Positions 8,983 to 18,566 of a stretch of 64,000 nt of DNA are shown in pieces (position 1 is the stretch's first letter; every line of letters starts with the position of its first letter). Below the pieces are notes generated by a model, which saw only the letters and a list, made by a program, of their open reading frames with translations, was not told where the DNA came from and did not search any database. Source of the DNA: Hyphomicrobiales bacterium. GTDB taxonomy: Bacteria > Pseudomonadota > Alphaproteobacteria > Rhizobiales > Beijerinckiaceae. The stretch spans positions 62,001-126,000 of the forward strand of contig CANGIS010000001.1 in assembly GCA_947454055.1 (NCBI GenBank), written 5' to 3'. The translations under genes and the position numbers were made by a program.

Positions 8983-9483
8983 TTAAAGCCCCGCAATCCT
9001 CGCTTTTAGACCGCGATGTTGCGCGTGGGTCAGCGCAATGGCCAAGGCGTCAGCGGCATCGGGGGTCTTGGCGTCGGATTTCGGCAGCAACACTTTCACC
9101 ATCATGTGAATCTGGTCTTTGTCGGCGTGTCCTGAGCCCACAATCGTCTTTTTGACGAGGTTGGGCGCATATTCGCCCACCGAAAGCCCGGCAAGGGCAG
9201 GAACCAGCAAAGCGATGCCGCGCGCTTGACCGAGTTTAAGCGTCGCCCGTGCATCTTTGTTGACGAAGGTTTCCTCAACCGCCGCCTCGTCAGGCGCAAA
9301 AGAGGTCATCACGCCCTGCAATCCATCGTGAAGTTGGCGCAACCGGTCGGCCAGCTCGCGTTTTTCATCGGATTTAATGGTGCCGCAGGCGATAAAATGC
9401 AGCTTTGACCCATCCTGCTCAATGACACCCCAGCCGGTATTCCGCAGGCCGGGGTCAATGCCGAGGATGCGGATAATGGCCAT
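8983..9483 (-). CDS. ruvC: Crossover junction endodeoxyribonuclease RuvC
   Basis: Holliday-junction resolvase, 166 residues. The four acidic catalytic residues align with the Escherichia coli set: D10 in [15 protein letters not shown]70 in [11 protein letters not shown], and D142 and D145 in [14 protein letters not shown]. The start codon overlaps the yebC stop by one base (TAATG). The gene is separated from ruvAB by the PaiB-like gene, whereas ruvC-ruvA-ruvB is normally contiguous in this class. Confidence 0.97.
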   Translation of the reverse strand: MAIIRILGIDPGLRNTGWGVIEQDGSKLHFIACGTIKSDEKRELADRLRQLHDGLQGVMTSFAPDEAAVEETFVNKDARATLKLGQARGIALLVPALAGLSVGEYAPNLVKKTIVGSGHADKDQIHMMVKVLLPKSDAKTPDAADALAIALTHAQHRGLKARIAGL

Positions 9484-10229
9484 TAACCGCTGAGCTTTGC
9501 CAACAACGCGTCGGAAAATTCCGCATTCGAGTAGACGTTCTGCACGTCGTCGCTGTCTTCCAAATTGTCGAGAAGCTTCATGATCTTCTCGCCCGCTTCA
9601 TCGTCCACCGCGATCATGTTCTGCGCGCGCCAAACCATGCCGGTTTTGCGCGGCTCGCCGAATTTTTCTTCGAGCGCCTTGGCGACATCGCGCAAGGATT
9701 CGAGCGTGGTGACAACTTCATGGCCGTCCTCGGTGGTGGCCACGTCATCGGCACCTGCCTCGATGGCGGCTTCCATCATCTGGTCTTCGGTTCCGACTTT
9801 GGTGTCAAATTCGATCACGCCGATGCGGTCGAACATGAAGGACACTGCGCCCGTTTCAGCCAGCGCTCCGCCTGCTTTGGAGAAATAGGAGCGGACTTCG
9901 GGGGCCGTGCGGTTGCGGTTATCGGTCAGCGCTTCGACGATGACGGCCACACCACCCGGTGCATAGCCTTCATAGCGGATTTCCTCGTAGTTCTCGGCGT
10001 CGCTACCTGCCGCCTTCTTAATCGCGCGCTCGATATTATCCTTCGGCATGTTTTCCGCACGCGCCGCTTGAATGGCGGCGCGCAGGCGCGGGTTCATGGC
10101 CGGATCGGGCAAGCCAAGTTTGGCAGAAACCAATATTTCGCGCGCAAATTTCGCGAACATCTTGGAACGCACCGCGTCCTGTTTGCCTTTGCGATGCATG
10201 ATGTTCTTGAACTTTGAATGACCGGCCAT
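9483..10229 (-). CDS. yebC: YebC/PmpR family protein
   Basis: A 248-residue member of the TACO1/YebC family, long annotated as a transcriptional regulator and more recently linked to translation of difficult peptide stretches. It has the hallmark start [19 protein letters not shown], followed by the three-domain pattern ([51 protein letters not shown]). It is immediately upstream of ruvC, the usual placement. Confidence 0.95.
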   Translation of the reverse strand: MAGHSKFKNIMHRKGKQDAVRSKMFAKFAREILVSAKLGLPDPAMNPRLRAAIQAARAENMPKDNIERAIKKAAGSDAENYEEIRYEGYAPGGVAVIVEALTDNRNRTAPEVRSYFSKAGGALAETGAVSFMFDRIGVIEFDTKVGTEDQMMEAAIEAGADDVATTEDGHEVVTTLESLRDVAKALEEKFGEPRKTGMVWRAQNMIAVDDEAGEKIMKLLDNLEDSDDVQNVYSNAEFSDALLAKLSG

Positions 10230-10307
10230 TGTTTTCCCTGCCCGCTTGTTGTCGAAATGCCGCGCTTATAGGGCGCGAAGCTTATAAAATAAAGACTCAG
10301 TTGCCCA

Positions 10308-11132
10308 TCAGCCTTCCCAAAACTCCGGCAAGGCGGGCGACAGGCGCGGGCCGATCCGAACAGCGGCCACTTTAATAGCCAACCCCGTCCGATCATCCGT
10401 CTCAACCGCAATGCCCGAAAGCGTGCCTTGTCCGCTGGCCGCTTCCAACCGCGAACCCGGCGTTTTTTCGACAAAGCGGCGAACCGGCTCGTCTTTGGTC
10501 ATGCCTAGAATGGAATCATAATCGCCGCACATGCCGGCATCGGTCATGTAGGCGGTGCCGCCATCAAAGATCTGGTGGTCGGCGGTTGGTACATGCGTGT
10601 GCGTGCCGACGACGAGGCTAGCCCGACCATCGAGGAAATGGCCCATCGCCTGCTTTTCGCTCGACGCTTCGCCGTGAAAATCGACAATCACCGCATCGGC
10701 TACGCGGCCTAACGGCGCCTCGAGCAGAGCACGGTCAACGGCGGAAAACGGATCATCAAGCGGATCCATATACAGCCGCGCCATCGCATTGATAACGAGC
10801 ACCCGCGCACCGGTTGACGTGTCGACCAGCGTCGCACCGCGACCAGGTGTAGTGGCGGGATAATTGATCGGCCGCAACAAACGCGGTTGGCGCTCGATAA
10901 ACACCAAGGCCTCGCGTTGATCGAACGAGTGATTACCAAGGGTAACCACATCGGCGCCGGCGGTCAGCAGTTCATCGCAGATCCCCTCGGTGATGCCAAA
11001 ACCGCCCGCTGCGTTCTCGCCATTGATGACAACGCAATCCAGCGACCAGCGGCGTTTGAGTTCCGGCAATCGCTCGGATACTGCCACACGGCCCGGCCGC
11101 CCCACCACATCGCCCAAGAAAAGTAACCGCAT
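10308..11132 (-). CDS. YmdB-type metallophosphoesterase
   Basis: Calcineurin-like metallophosphoesterase of the YmdB/TIGR00282 family, 274 residues from the ATG at 11132; 13 extra upstream codons are open but do not match the family. Metal ligands lie in LFLGDVVGRPGR, INGENAAGGFG, LGNHSFDQREAL and VGTHTHVPTADHQIFDGG. Family members hydrolyse 2',3'-cyclic nucleotides, and YmdB of Bacillus affects biofilm decisions. Upstream of yebC on the same strand, 78 nt away; probably co-transcribed. Confidence 0.92.
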   Translation of the reverse strand: MRLLFLGDVVGRPGRVAVSERLPELKRRWSLDCVVINGENAAGGFGITEGICDELLTAGADVVTLGNHSFDQREALVFIERQPRLLRPINYPATTPGRGATLVDTSTGARVLVINAMARLYMDPLDDPFSAVDRALLEAPLGRVADAVIVDFHGEASSEKQAMGHFLDGRASLVVGTHTHVPTADHQIFDGGTAYMTDAGMCGDYDSILGMTKDEPVRRFVEKTPGSRLEAASGQGTLSGIAVETDDRTGLAIKVAAVRIGPRLSPALPEFWEG

Positions 11133-11278
11133 TGTCGTAAACCTAACCCCATTGAGGGATTTCCCTCGCATGCCGAAGCCATAAAGTCATTTAAAAAGGA
11201 GCCGCCATCCATTGATCGAACGCAACGCTTAGGGTAGAGAAAATGATCAATGGTATCTCAAGACAGTCGAGGTTTTCG

Positions 11279-11422
11279 ATGGCCCAACACGATCACGCCG
11301 CCGGTTCCGGAATGGATTACGCCGAACACGAGCGCACCTATGCCATGTTTCTTGGTCTCGTGAAGTGGGGATCGATCTTCGTTACCCTGCTGCTCATCGG
11401 TATGGCGATCACGCTGATCTGA
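11279..11422 (+). CDS. aa3-type cytochrome c oxidase subunit IV (47 aa)
   Basis: A small gene encoding 47 residues: a hydrophilic N-terminus (MAQHDHAAGSGMDYAEHERT) and one membrane helix (GLVKWGSIFVTLLLIGMAI). This is the pattern of the bacterial aa3 oxidase subunit IV family (PF07835), a single-helix accessory subunit. GAGG lies six bases before the ATG. In many alphaproteobacteria this gene sits just upstream of the transhydrogenase genes rather than with the catalytic oxidase subunits, as here. No cox structural genes are in the window. Confidence 0.88.
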   Translation: MAQHDHAAGSGMDYAEHERTYAMFLGLVKWGSIFVTLLLIGMAITLI

Positions 11423-11490
11423 TCGAGCCAAGCCTTCCGGTTCATGCGGAAGGGAGCTAAAATTTGGAAGTTGGTAGCCGGGGGAAACGA

Positions 11491-12630
11491 ATGCACATTG
11501 CCGTTATCACCGAAGCCGGTCCGCTAGAGACCCGCGTTGCTGCAACCCCCGAAACGGTAAAAAAGCTGGTCGCTTTGGGCGCCAGTTTTGCGATTGAAAC
11601 GGGTGCGGGAACGGCATCAGGCATTCCCGATACCGAATTTGTTGCGGCTGGCGCAAGCATGGCGAAAAACGCCAAAGATGCGCTGAAGGGTGCAACCGTC
11701 GTCTTGAAGGTTCGCCGGCCTTCGTCTGCCGAAATCAAACTCATTCCCAAAGGTGCTCTGGTTCTGGCCATCATGGATCCCTATGATGCGGCCGACGCTC
11801 TTGCTGCAATGGCCGAAGCCGGACTTTCAACCTTCGCGATGGAATTGATGCCGCGCATCACGCGCGCTCAGGTCATGGACGTATTGTCCAGCCAAGCCAA
11901 TCTCGCGGGCTACCGCTCCGTTATCGATGCTTCGGCGGAATATGGCCGCGGTATGCCGATGATGATGACGGCGGCGGGAACTGTGCCTGCGGCAAAAGTC
12001 TTCGTGATGGGTGCAGGCGTTGCTGGTCTTCAGGCGATTGCCACGGCAAGGCGCCTTGGGGCGATTGTGACGGCCACGGATGTGCGACCGGCTGCGAAAG
12101 AGCAGGTTGCATCGCTCGGTGCCAAATTTGTGGCGGTCGAGGACGAAGAATTCAAGCAGGCGGAAACCGCAGCAGGCTACGCCAAACCGATGTCGGCAGA
12201 ATATCAGGCCAAACAGGCGGCCTTTGTCACAGCCCATATTGCTAAACAGGATATCGTGATCACAACCGCGCTTATTCCCGGTCGGCCCGCTCCAAAGCTG
12301 GTCTCCGAGGAAATGGTCATGTCGATGCGGCCGGGTTCCGTGATCGTCGATCTCGCCGTCGAGCGCGGTGGCAATGTCGCGCTTTCAAAGGCAGGCGAGA
12401 CGGTTATCACGGAAAATGGCGTGAAAATCCTGGGTCCGCTTAATCTGCCAGGACGGATCGCCTCCAGCGCCTCGGCGCTTTATGCCAAGAACCTGTTCTC
12501 CTTCCTCGAAACCATGATCGACAAGAACACCAAAGCCCTTGCGGTGAATTGGGATGACGAGCTGGTCAAGGCCACCAATCTGACGCGCGACGGCGCGATC
12601 ACCCATCCGGGCTTCCAGCCCAAGGCTTAA
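11491..12630 (+). CDS. pntAA: NAD(P) transhydrogenase subunit alpha part 1
   Basis: NAD(H)-binding domain I of the proton-translocating transhydrogenase, 379 residues. The family start MHIAVITEAGPLETRVAATPETV is used (ATG at 11491, preceded by GGGGGA); a TTG nine codons upstream is less likely. The Rossmann motif is VFVMGAGVAGLQAIATARRLGA, followed by TDVRPAAKEQV, and the mobile-loop region holds RPAPKLVSEEMV. The alphaproteobacterial split-alpha form is completed by the next gene. Confidence 0.96.
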   Translation: MHIAVITEAGPLETRVAATPETVKKLVALGASFAIETGAGTASGIPDTEFVAAGASMAKNAKDALKGATVVLKVRRPSSAEIKLIPKGALVLAIMDPYDAADALAAMAEAGLSTFAMELMPRITRAQVMDVLSSQANLAGYRSVIDASAEYGRGMPMMMTAAGTVPAAKVFVMGAGVAGLQAIATARRLGAIVTATDVRPAAKEQVASLGAKFVAVEDEEFKQAETAAGYAKPMSAEYQAKQAAFVTAHIAKQDIVITTALIPGRPAPKLVSEEMVMSMRPGSVIVDLAVERGGNVALSKAGETVITENGVKILGPLNLPGRIASSASALYAKNLFSFLETMIDKNTKALAVNWDDELVKATNLTRDGAITHPGFQPKA

Positions 12631-12648
12631 AGAAAAGGGGACGCGTCC

Positions 12649-13098
12649 ATGGCGAACGACACCGCCCAGATGTTCCACGACAAGGCCGTTGCTGCCGCCA
12701 AAGCAGCGCGTGAAATGGCCGATGCGGCGCAAGCCTTTGCCGAACAGGCCGGCTCTTTTGCCGGCACCGCGGCCCATGGTGCAACGGGCGGGGCGATTGA
12801 CCCTTTTGTGTTCGAATTCGCCCTTTTCGTTCTTGCCGTCTTTGTAGGCTATTTTGTGGTTTGGTCGGTTACGCCAGCGCTCCATACCCCGTTGATGTCG
12901 GTGACGAACGCCATCTCTTCGGTGATTGTGGTAGGTGCGCTGCTGGCCGTCGGCGTCGACAGTTCGGTTGCGGGCGACGATGGTTCGGTTCTCGCCCGGC
13001 TCTTCGGGTTAGGGGCACTGATCTTGGCCAGCGTGAATATTTTCGGCGGATTCCTCGTCACCCAGCGCATGCTGGCGATGTACAAGAAGAAGGGCTGA
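12649..13098 (+). CDS. pntAB: NAD(P) transhydrogenase subunit alpha part 2
   Basis: Membrane domain portion of transhydrogenase, 149 residues. Residues 1-45 are an alanine-rich, probably helical extension ([20 protein letters not shown]). After it come three to four membrane helices: [36 protein letters not shown] and a last helix before the cytoplasmic [13 protein letters not shown]. Many homologues are shorter because they lack the extension. The gene is 18 nt after pntAA, with GGGG before its start, and 4 nt before pntB. Confidence 0.95.
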   Translation: MANDTAQMFHDKAVAAAKAAREMADAAQAFAEQAGSFAGTAAHGATGGAIDPFVFEFALFVLAVFVGYFVVWSVTPALHTPLMSVTNAISSVIVVGALLAVGVDSSVAGDDGSVLARLFGLGALILASVNIFGGFLVTQRMLAMYKKKG

Positions 13099-13102
13099 CC
13101 CG

Positions 13103-14506
13103 ATGTCCGGCAATTTCGCGGCTCTCCTCTATCTCGCCTCGGGTGTTCTGTTTGTTCTCGCTTTACGGGGATTATCTTCGCCCGCCACATCGCGCCAAGG
13201 CAATCTCTTCGGCATGATCGGCATGGGCATCGCGATGGTGACGACCTTGTTCGTTGCCCCGCCAGCAGGCCTCTCCGGCTGGCTGCTGCTCGCCCTTGGT
13301 CTGGCGATTGGCGGGGGTTTCGGTGCTGTTCTGGCACGCCGCATCGCGATGACCGCCATGCCGCAGCTTGTGGCGTTCTTCCATTCTCTTGTCGGTCTGG
13401 CTGCCGTTTTCGTTGCCGCCGGTGCGCTTTATGCGCCGGATGCCTTCCACATTATGGCCAATGGTGCGATCAAATCGGCCAGCATTGTTGAAATGTCGCT
13501 GGGTGTGGCGATTGGTGCCGTCACCTTCACCGGTTCGATCATCGCGTTTTTGAAGCTGAACGGGAATATGAGCGGCAAGCCCATCATGTTGCCGAGCCGG
13601 CATCTGATCAACATGACGCTGGCCTCCGCCCTCGTCGTGTTACTTGTGCTCTTTGTCGCAACCCAAAGCACGCTGTTCTTCTGGCTGATCACACTGGTCG
13701 CCTTGGTCCTTGGCGTCCTGATCATCATACCGATTGGCGGCGCGGATATGCCGGTCGTCGTCTCGATGCTGAATTCCTATTCGGGATGGGCTGCCGCGGG
13801 CATTGGTTTCACGCTCTCCAATATGGCCCTGATCATCACTGGCGCGCTGGTGGGTTCATCCGGTGCGATCCTGTCCTACATCATGTGCAAGGGCATGAAC
13901 CGGTCGTTCTTCTCCGTCATTTTGGGCGGTTTTGGCGGTGAAACGGGGACCGCAGCCGGTGGCGCGGTTGAAACACGCCCGGTCAAACAGGGTTCGGCGG
14001 AAGATGCCGCCTTCATGATGAAGAACGCCTCCAGCGTCATCATTGTTCCGGGTTATGGCATGGCCGTGGCGCAAGCGCAGCATGCACTGCGCGAAATGGC
14101 AGACCTGTTGAAGAAGGAAGGCGTCGACGTCAAATACGCCATTCATCCGGTGGCTGGCCGTATGCCCGGCCATATGAATGTGCTGCTGGCGGAGGCCAAT
14201 GTGCCTTATGACGAGGTGTTTGAACTCGAAGACATCAATTCGGAATTTGCCCAGGCCGATGTCGCCTTTGTCATTGGTGCGAATGACGTGACCAATCCGG
14301 CGGCCAAAACCGATCCGAAGTCGCCTATCTTTGGCATGCCGATTTTGGATGTCGAAAAGGCCAAGACCGTGCTTTTCATCAAGCGCGGCATGGGCTCAGG
14401 CTATGCCGGCGTCGAGAATGAATTGTTCTTCAAAGACAACACGCTGATGCTGTTTGCGGATGCCAAAAAGATGGTCGAGTCCATCAACAAGGCGCTGGGG
14501 CACTGA
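13103..14506 (+). CDS. pntB: NAD(P) transhydrogenase subunit beta
   Basis: A 467-residue protein with a run of membrane helices (about residues 1-260) forming most of the proton channel, then the NADP(H)-binding domain III with GYGMAVAQAQHALREMAD, HPVAGRMPGHMNVLLAEA, VIGANDVTNPAAKTDP and IKRGMGSGYAGVENELF. It couples hydride transfer from NADH to NADP+ with proton uptake, supplying NADPH. Last gene of the pnt operon; a hairpin follows. Confidence 0.97.
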   Translation: MSGNFAALLYLASGVLFVLALRGLSSPATSRQGNLFGMIGMGIAMVTTLFVAPPAGLSGWLLLALGLAIGGGFGAVLARRIAMTAMPQLVAFFHSLVGLAAVFVAAGALYAPDAFHIMANGAIKSASIVEMSLGVAIGAVTFTGSIIAFLKLNGNMSGKPIMLPSRHLINMTLASALVVLLVLFVATQSTLFFWLITLVALVLGVLIIIPIGGADMPVVVSMLNSYSGWAAAGIGFTLSNMALIITGALVGSSGAILSYIMCKGMNRSFFSVILGGFGGETGTAAGGAVETRPVKQGSAEDAAFMMKNASSVIIVPGYGMAVAQAQHALREMADLLKKEGVDVKYAIHPVAGRMPGHMNVLLAEANVPYDEVFELEDINSEFAQADVAFVIGANDVTNPAAKTDPKSPIFGMPILDVEKAKTVLFIKRGMGSGYAGVENELFFKDNTLMLFADAKKMVESINKALGH

Positions 14507-14513
14507 GAGCAAA

Positions 14514-14536
14514 GGCAGGCTACGATCAAGCCTGCC
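14514..14536. terminator. Hairpin between convergent pntB and TPR gene
   Basis: Perfect 8-bp inverted repeat GGCAGGCT (14514-14521) / AGCCTGCC (14529-14536) with a 7-nt loop in the 32-bp gap between two convergent genes. There is no proper T-tract on either side, so it is a probable but weak terminator. Confidence 0.5.
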
Positions 14537-14538
14537 GC

Positions 14539-15450
14539 TCAGAACCACTTCTTGTTCAACAGATCACCCATACCGCCACTGCTGGGGGCCGCCGCTCCGG
14601 AGAGACGGTCCATACCTTCTTTGGCGCCAGCATTGGTTGAATCAAGGCTCAGTGCGCGCTGGTAGGCCTCTTGAGCGGCCTTGGCGTCGCCCTTTTTCTC
14701 GTTGGCAAGGCCCAAGCCAACCCAGCCTTCGATCAGATTGGCATCGACATTGAGGCAGGAATTGAAGTCCTCAATCGCGGAGTCGTATTTTCCCAAAACA
14801 ACGAGGCTTTGGCCACGCGCCAGATAGGGAGCAGCCACAAAGGGATCGCGATCAATGGCGGCGTCAAAATCATTGGTCGCCTTTTTATGCAGTCCCTGTT
14901 TCTGGAAAATCAGCCCGCGCGAATGATAGGCCTGTGCCGATTCCGGGTTTAGCTTGATGGCGTTGGTGAGGTCGGCAATAGCCTCCGGCAACCGGCCAAC
15001 GGTCCGGAACAGATTACCTCTTCCGAGATAGGCCGCACCATAGGTCGGGTTGGCCGTAATCGCGCGGCTGAAGTCGTTGAGCGCCAGATCATCCTGCCCC
15101 GTCTGGCGATAGGCCAAGGCGCGGTTGGTAAAGGCTGCTGCATAGCCGGGCTTAAGCTCGATGGCCTTGGTAAAATCAGCCTCTGCCTCGACAAATTTTC
15201 CAATGCGGGCGAGTGCCGCACCACGCGTGTTATAGGCCGTGGCATCACCCGGATTTTGAGCAATCACCGCCGAAAGCGACTCGATATTGATGGCTGCCGT
15301 GGCATGGTCGGTATCCATCTCGGCGACCGAGGCAACCGGCGCCGGGGCTTTGCCGCTGACACACCCTGCAAGGACGAGCGCCAAAGCACTCGCGCCCAAC
15401 CATCGCGTCATGGCAGTGCTACGCCTTGTCTGAACGATGCTGGTGGTCAT
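14539..15450 (-). CDS. TPR-repeat lipoprotein
   Basis: A 303-residue putative lipoprotein. The start at 15450 is preceded by GAGGAG at eight bases. The signal peptide ends in a lipobox, LALVLAGC. After a short linker come at least six tetratricopeptide repeats (PGDATAYNTRGAALARIGKF; PGYAAAFTNRALAYRQTGQ; PTYGAAYLGRGNLFRTVGRL; PESAQAYHSRGLIFQKQG; and more) up to residue 280. It resembles NlpI-type TPR lipoproteins, which act as adaptors for cell-wall hydrolases, but specific function cannot be read from sequence. It is downstream of rpsU on the same strand but separated from it by a terminator. Confidence 0.85.
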   Translation of the reverse strand: MTTSIVQTRRSTAMTRWLGASALALVLAGCVSGKAPAPVASVAEMDTDHATAAINIESLSAVIAQNPGDATAYNTRGAALARIGKFVEAEADFTKAIELKPGYAAAFTNRALAYRQTGQDDLALNDFSRAITANPTYGAAYLGRGNLFRTVGRLPEAIADLTNAIKLNPESAQAYHSRGLIFQKQGLHKKATNDFDAAIDRDPFVAAPYLARGQSLVVLGKYDSAIEDFNSCLNVDANLIEGWVGLGLANEKKGDAKAAQEAYQRALSLDSTNAGAKEGMDRLSGAAAPSSGGMGDLLNKKWF

Positions 15451-15511
15451 GACGGTTGCTCCTCGCGTGCCCTGTTGGCGATATGTAGGCAGTCGCACAG
15501 ATTCGGGCAAC

Positions 15512-15546
15512 AAAAAGGGTGCTTCGAATCTGATTTCGAAACACCC
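15512..15546 (-). terminator. Rho-independent terminator after rpsU
   Basis: Read on the minus strand: an 11-bp arm with one mismatch (GGGTG-x-TTCGAA at 15517-15528 pairing with TTCGAA-x-CACCC at 15535-15546) followed by five T (15516-15512). It lies 37 bp after the rpsU stop. Confidence 0.85.
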
Positions 15547-15583
15547 TGATCGTGATTTTTGGCCTTGAAAAGGTAACGCGCGA

Positions 15584-15820
15584 TTAGCGCGTGAAAACCT
15601 TTGGCTTAGGCGCAGGCAAAAGGCCTTCGCGCTGAAGCTTCTTGCGGGTCAGTTTGCGAGCGCGGCGAACGGCTTCCGCCTCTTCGCGAACGCGCTTTTC
15701 CGATGGCTTCTCATAGTGGCCACGGAGCTTCATTTCGCGGAAGATGCCTTCACGCTGCATCTTCTTCTTCAGCGCCTTGAGCGCCTGGTCAACATTGTTG
15801 TCACGGACGAGAACCTGCAC
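15584..15820 (-). CDS. rpsU: 30S ribosomal protein S21
   Basis: A 78-residue basic protein with the S21 signature [20 protein letters not shown] and the Arg/Lys-rich [20 protein letters not shown]. It binds near the anti-Shine-Dalgarno end of 16S rRNA and helps initiation. Monocistronic: a hairpin terminator follows, and a 156-bp upstream gap separates it from the purK stop. That gap holds a small inverted repeat (ACGCC-tgta-GGCGT) but no gene. Confidence 0.97.
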   Translation of the reverse strand: MQVLVRDNNVDQALKALKKKMQREGIFREMKLRGHYEKPSEKRVREEAEAVRRARKLTRKKLQREGLLPAPKPKVFTR

Positions 15821-15976
15821 GCGTGTTTTCCCGAAGTTTAAGTGTCAATTCTGGAGCCGCCAATGTTTACTCTTTACAAGTCTTGGCGACGTGAGCGCGC
15901 TTCCTAACAGAAAGGTGACACGCTGTCCACGCCTGTAGGCGTTAAAAAGCCAAGGTTTTTCGAGAGTCTTCCGATT

Positions 15977-17047
15977 CTATCGAATCACCCGCGTAAAATG
16001 TCCCATCTTGCGGCCCGGCCGGGCTTCCCGTTTGCCATAAATCTCAACCACGAGACCCGGCTCTGCCAGCAGTTCCGGCCACCGCATCACATCGTCACCG
16101 ATAAGATTTTCCATGCTAATCCGGCCAAGCCGCTTCACGCTGCCCAACGGCCAACCGGCCACCGCGCGAATATGCTGCTCGAATTGCGAGGTTTCGGCAC
16201 CACCCAGCGTCCAGTGACCGGAATTATGCACGCGCGGGGCGATTTCATTGACCGACAAGGCCTCTTGATCGCCAAAACCCGCGACAAAAAACTCAACCGC
16301 AAACACGCCGACATAATCGAGCGCTTCGGCAATCTGGCGCGCGGCATCTTTGGCCGCTTGCTCGGTCTTGGCCGAAATTGCGGCAGGTAATACGGTTTCC
16401 GCCAGAATATGATGCGCGTGGCGGTTTTCACACACATCATAGGCAACGACATCGCGCGATAAAGACCGCGCTGCCACCACGGACACTTCGCGCTCAAACG
16501 GAACGAAGGCTTCCAGAATAGCGGGGGCGCGACCAATCGCATCCCACGCCGCCTGCGCGGTGACATCGTCACGGATGATCGCCTGACCCTTGCCATCATA
16601 GCCGAGGCGACGGGTTTTCAGCACGCTGGGACGGCCGAGACGGACAAGCGCCGCTTCCAGCTCTTCAACGGATGAAACCGCTACAAAATCGGGCACAGCG
16701 AGGCCGAGATCGCGAATAAAGCTCTTCTCCGTCCAACGGTCCTGGGTAATTGCCAAAGCGCGCGGAGCCGGAAGCACGGGCACCTGCGCCGAGAGAATAT
16801 CCGCCGTGGTTGCCGGTACATTCTCGAATTCATAGGTCACGACCGATACGGCTGCGGCAAAGGCCTTCAAGGCCGCGGCGTCCTCATAACCGGCAACCGT
16901 GTGAGCGGCTGCGACATCGAAGGCGGGGTTATCGCCTTCAGGCGCAAAAATATGGCACTTGAGACCCAGAGGAGCGGCAGCCAGCGCCATCATGCGCGCC
17001 AATTGTCCGCCGCCAAGAATTCCGATCGTATCGCCGGGCTTGAGCAT
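15977..17047 (-). CDS. purK: 5-(carboxyamino)imidazole ribonucleotide synthase
   Basis: ATP-grasp enzyme converting AIR, bicarbonate and ATP to N5-CAIR in purine synthesis; 356 residues. It has the N-terminal nucleotide-fold GILGGGQLARMMALAA, the ATP-grasp segments VLKTRRLGYDGKGQ and FVPFEREVSVV, and the metal-binding AVEFFV and NEIAPRVHNSGHWT. The product feeds PurE, whose gene ends 3 nt upstream on the same strand. Confidence 0.97.
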   Translation of the reverse strand: MLKPGDTIGILGGGQLARMMALAAAPLGLKCHIFAPEGDNPAFDVAAAHTVAGYEDAAALKAFAAAVSVVTYEFENVPATTADILSAQVPVLPAPRALAITQDRWTEKSFIRDLGLAVPDFVAVSSVEELEAALVRLGRPSVLKTRRLGYDGKGQAIIRDDVTAQAAWDAIGRAPAILEAFVPFEREVSVVAARSLSRDVVAYDVCENRHAHHILAETVLPAAISAKTEQAAKDAARQIAEALDYVGVFAVEFFVAGFGDQEALSVNEIAPRVHNSGHWTLGGAETSQFEQHIRAVAGWPLGSVKRLGRISMENLIGDDVMRWPELLAEPGLVVEIYGKREARPGRKMGHFTRVIR

Positions 17048-17050
17048 GGC

Positions 17051-17548
17051 TCAGACCTCGTCGGATGGCGTGTCAGCCACCGCCGCACTCTGCTTGGCCC
17101 GCCAGGCATCAAGCCGGGCAGCCAGGGCCCTATCATGCAGGGCCAAGACGGCCACAGCCAGCAGGGCGGCGTTGATCGCACCCGCTTTGCCGATAGCCAG
17201 CGTACCTACCGGAATACCGGCTGGCATCTGCACGATGGAGAGCAGGCTGTCTTGGCCGGAGAGCGCTTTGGACTCGACCGGTACACCGAACACGGGCAAA
17301 GGGGTCATGGCCGCCGTCATGCCGGGCAAATGGGCTGCGCCACCCGCGCCAGCAATGATCACCTGGTATCCGTTTTCCCGCGCCGAGCGGGAAAACTCAT
17401 ACAGGCGCTCGGGTGTGCGATGGGCGGAGATGATCCGCGAGCGATGGGCCACCCCCAACGCGTCGAGCGTTTCAGCGGCATGGCGCATTGTTGCCCAATC
17501 GGATTGGCTGCCCATGATTATGGCGACCGGCGTCGCGGGTTCGGTCAT
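17051..17548 (-). CDS. purE: N5-carboxyaminoimidazole ribonucleotide mutase
   Basis: Class I PurE, 165 residues, converting N5-CAIR to CAIR. It has the conserved GSQSDWATM substrate-phosphate motif, [12 protein letters not shown] with the catalytic histidine, and [13 protein letters not shown]. It is first of a two-gene purEK operon, and the 17549-17627 gap behind it likely holds the promoter. Confidence 0.97.
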   Translation of the reverse strand: MTEPATPVAIIMGSQSDWATMRHAAETLDALGVAHRSRIISAHRTPERLYEFSRSARENGYQVIIAGAGGAAHLPGMTAAMTPLPVFGVPVESKALSGQDSLLSIVQMPAGIPVGTLAIGKAGAINAALLAVAVLALHDRALAARLDAWRAKQSAAVADTPSDEV

Positions 17549-17627
17549 TGAGGTGCCCCTGCGCTCAAAAAAGCTGCGTATCGCCCGAAACCCTTGATGG
17601 CAAGGGCCATGAAACCAAATTCGCCGT

Positions 17628-17849
17628 TCAAGCGATAATATCCGGCGTGATCTGGTCTTCGAGCTGCCGGATCATATCTTTCAGCGCCAGTTTACGCCGC
17701 TTGAACCGACGGATTTGCAATTGATCAGCCTGCCCCAGAGCCTCGAGGGCCACAACCGCATCGCTGATGTCCTTGTGCTCGATCCGGAGCTGTTGCAGCT
17801 CGGCAATCAAGACGGCGGGATCGGTAGGTAAGTCGGTCGAATCAGTCAT
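17628..17849 (-). CDS. DUF465 (YdcH-like) protein
   Basis: A 73-residue, almost wholly helical protein. The ATG at 17849 has AAGG seven bases upstream; 13 further codons are open but look non-coding. The C-terminal half has the DUF465 pattern: [16 protein letters not shown], then [20 protein letters not shown]. The family is a short coiled-coil of unknown function common in alphaproteobacteria. It faces away from a second DUF465 gene 222 bp to the right. Confidence 0.85.
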   Translation of the reverse strand: MTDSTDLPTDPAVLIAELQQLRIEHKDISDAVVALEALGQADQLQIRRFKRRKLALKDMIRQLEDQITPDIIA

Positions 17850-18071
17850 GTCACGGCCTTTTCCGGATGACCGGCGTTCCGATCGCAAAACTATGCCAGA
17901 CCATCAGGATCCCATGCAAGTCTCAGCGGGAAGGAAAACGAAAACGATCAACGCCTTACCCAAAAAATCTGTTGGGATGACGGGCGGACCTAAACATCGC
18001 TCGACAGAATTTGAATTTATGACAAACTCGCGACGTCCGGATTACAGCCGGCACTCTTCAGGAGGAGCAGC

Positions 18072-18260
18072 ATGTCGATACAGTCCCATCTGGTCGAACT
18101 TGAGCGCCGCCATCAAGCGCTCGAACGCGAAATCCACGGTGAGCAAATCCAGCCTTCAGCCAGTGACCTCAAGCTCAAAGAGCTGAAGCGCAAAAAACTG
18201 CATCTCAAGCAGGAAATCGAAAAGCTGAAGGGCAGGACCATTAGCGCCGCGCTACATTAA
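18072..18260 (+). CDS. DUF465 (YdcH-like) protein, second copy
   Basis: A 62-residue coiled-coil protein with the DUF465 pattern: HLVELERRHQALEREIH, then LKLKELKRKKLHLKQEIEKL. A strong ribosome site (AGGAGGAG) lies just before the ATG. Its function is unknown. Divergently arranged with the other DUF465 gene; the shared upstream gap 17850-18071 shows no other gene. Confidence 0.87.
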   Translation: MSIQSHLVELERRHQALEREIHGEQIQPSASDLKLKELKRKKLHLKQEIEKLKGRTISAALH

Positions 18261-18304
18261 GGCGAAGAAAGCGAGCCACTCCACCCGCTTGCCGATCATA
18301 ATAC

Positions 18305-18381
<77 letters not shown>

Positions 18382-18566
18382 GCACAAGGTCGTCCATATC
18401 ACGGCTTGGCCCTTTTTGCAGCCCGTTTCGGGTGCAATTTTTGTGGCTCGATTTAAAGAGGCAAAAAAAGCCGCTTAAGGCTTGATGAAAAGGCTGCCGA
18501 CGCGTTATCCCGAAATGGCAGGAAGAATGTCGCCGTGACATTCAAGACTTTGGCCGGAGATGGAAC

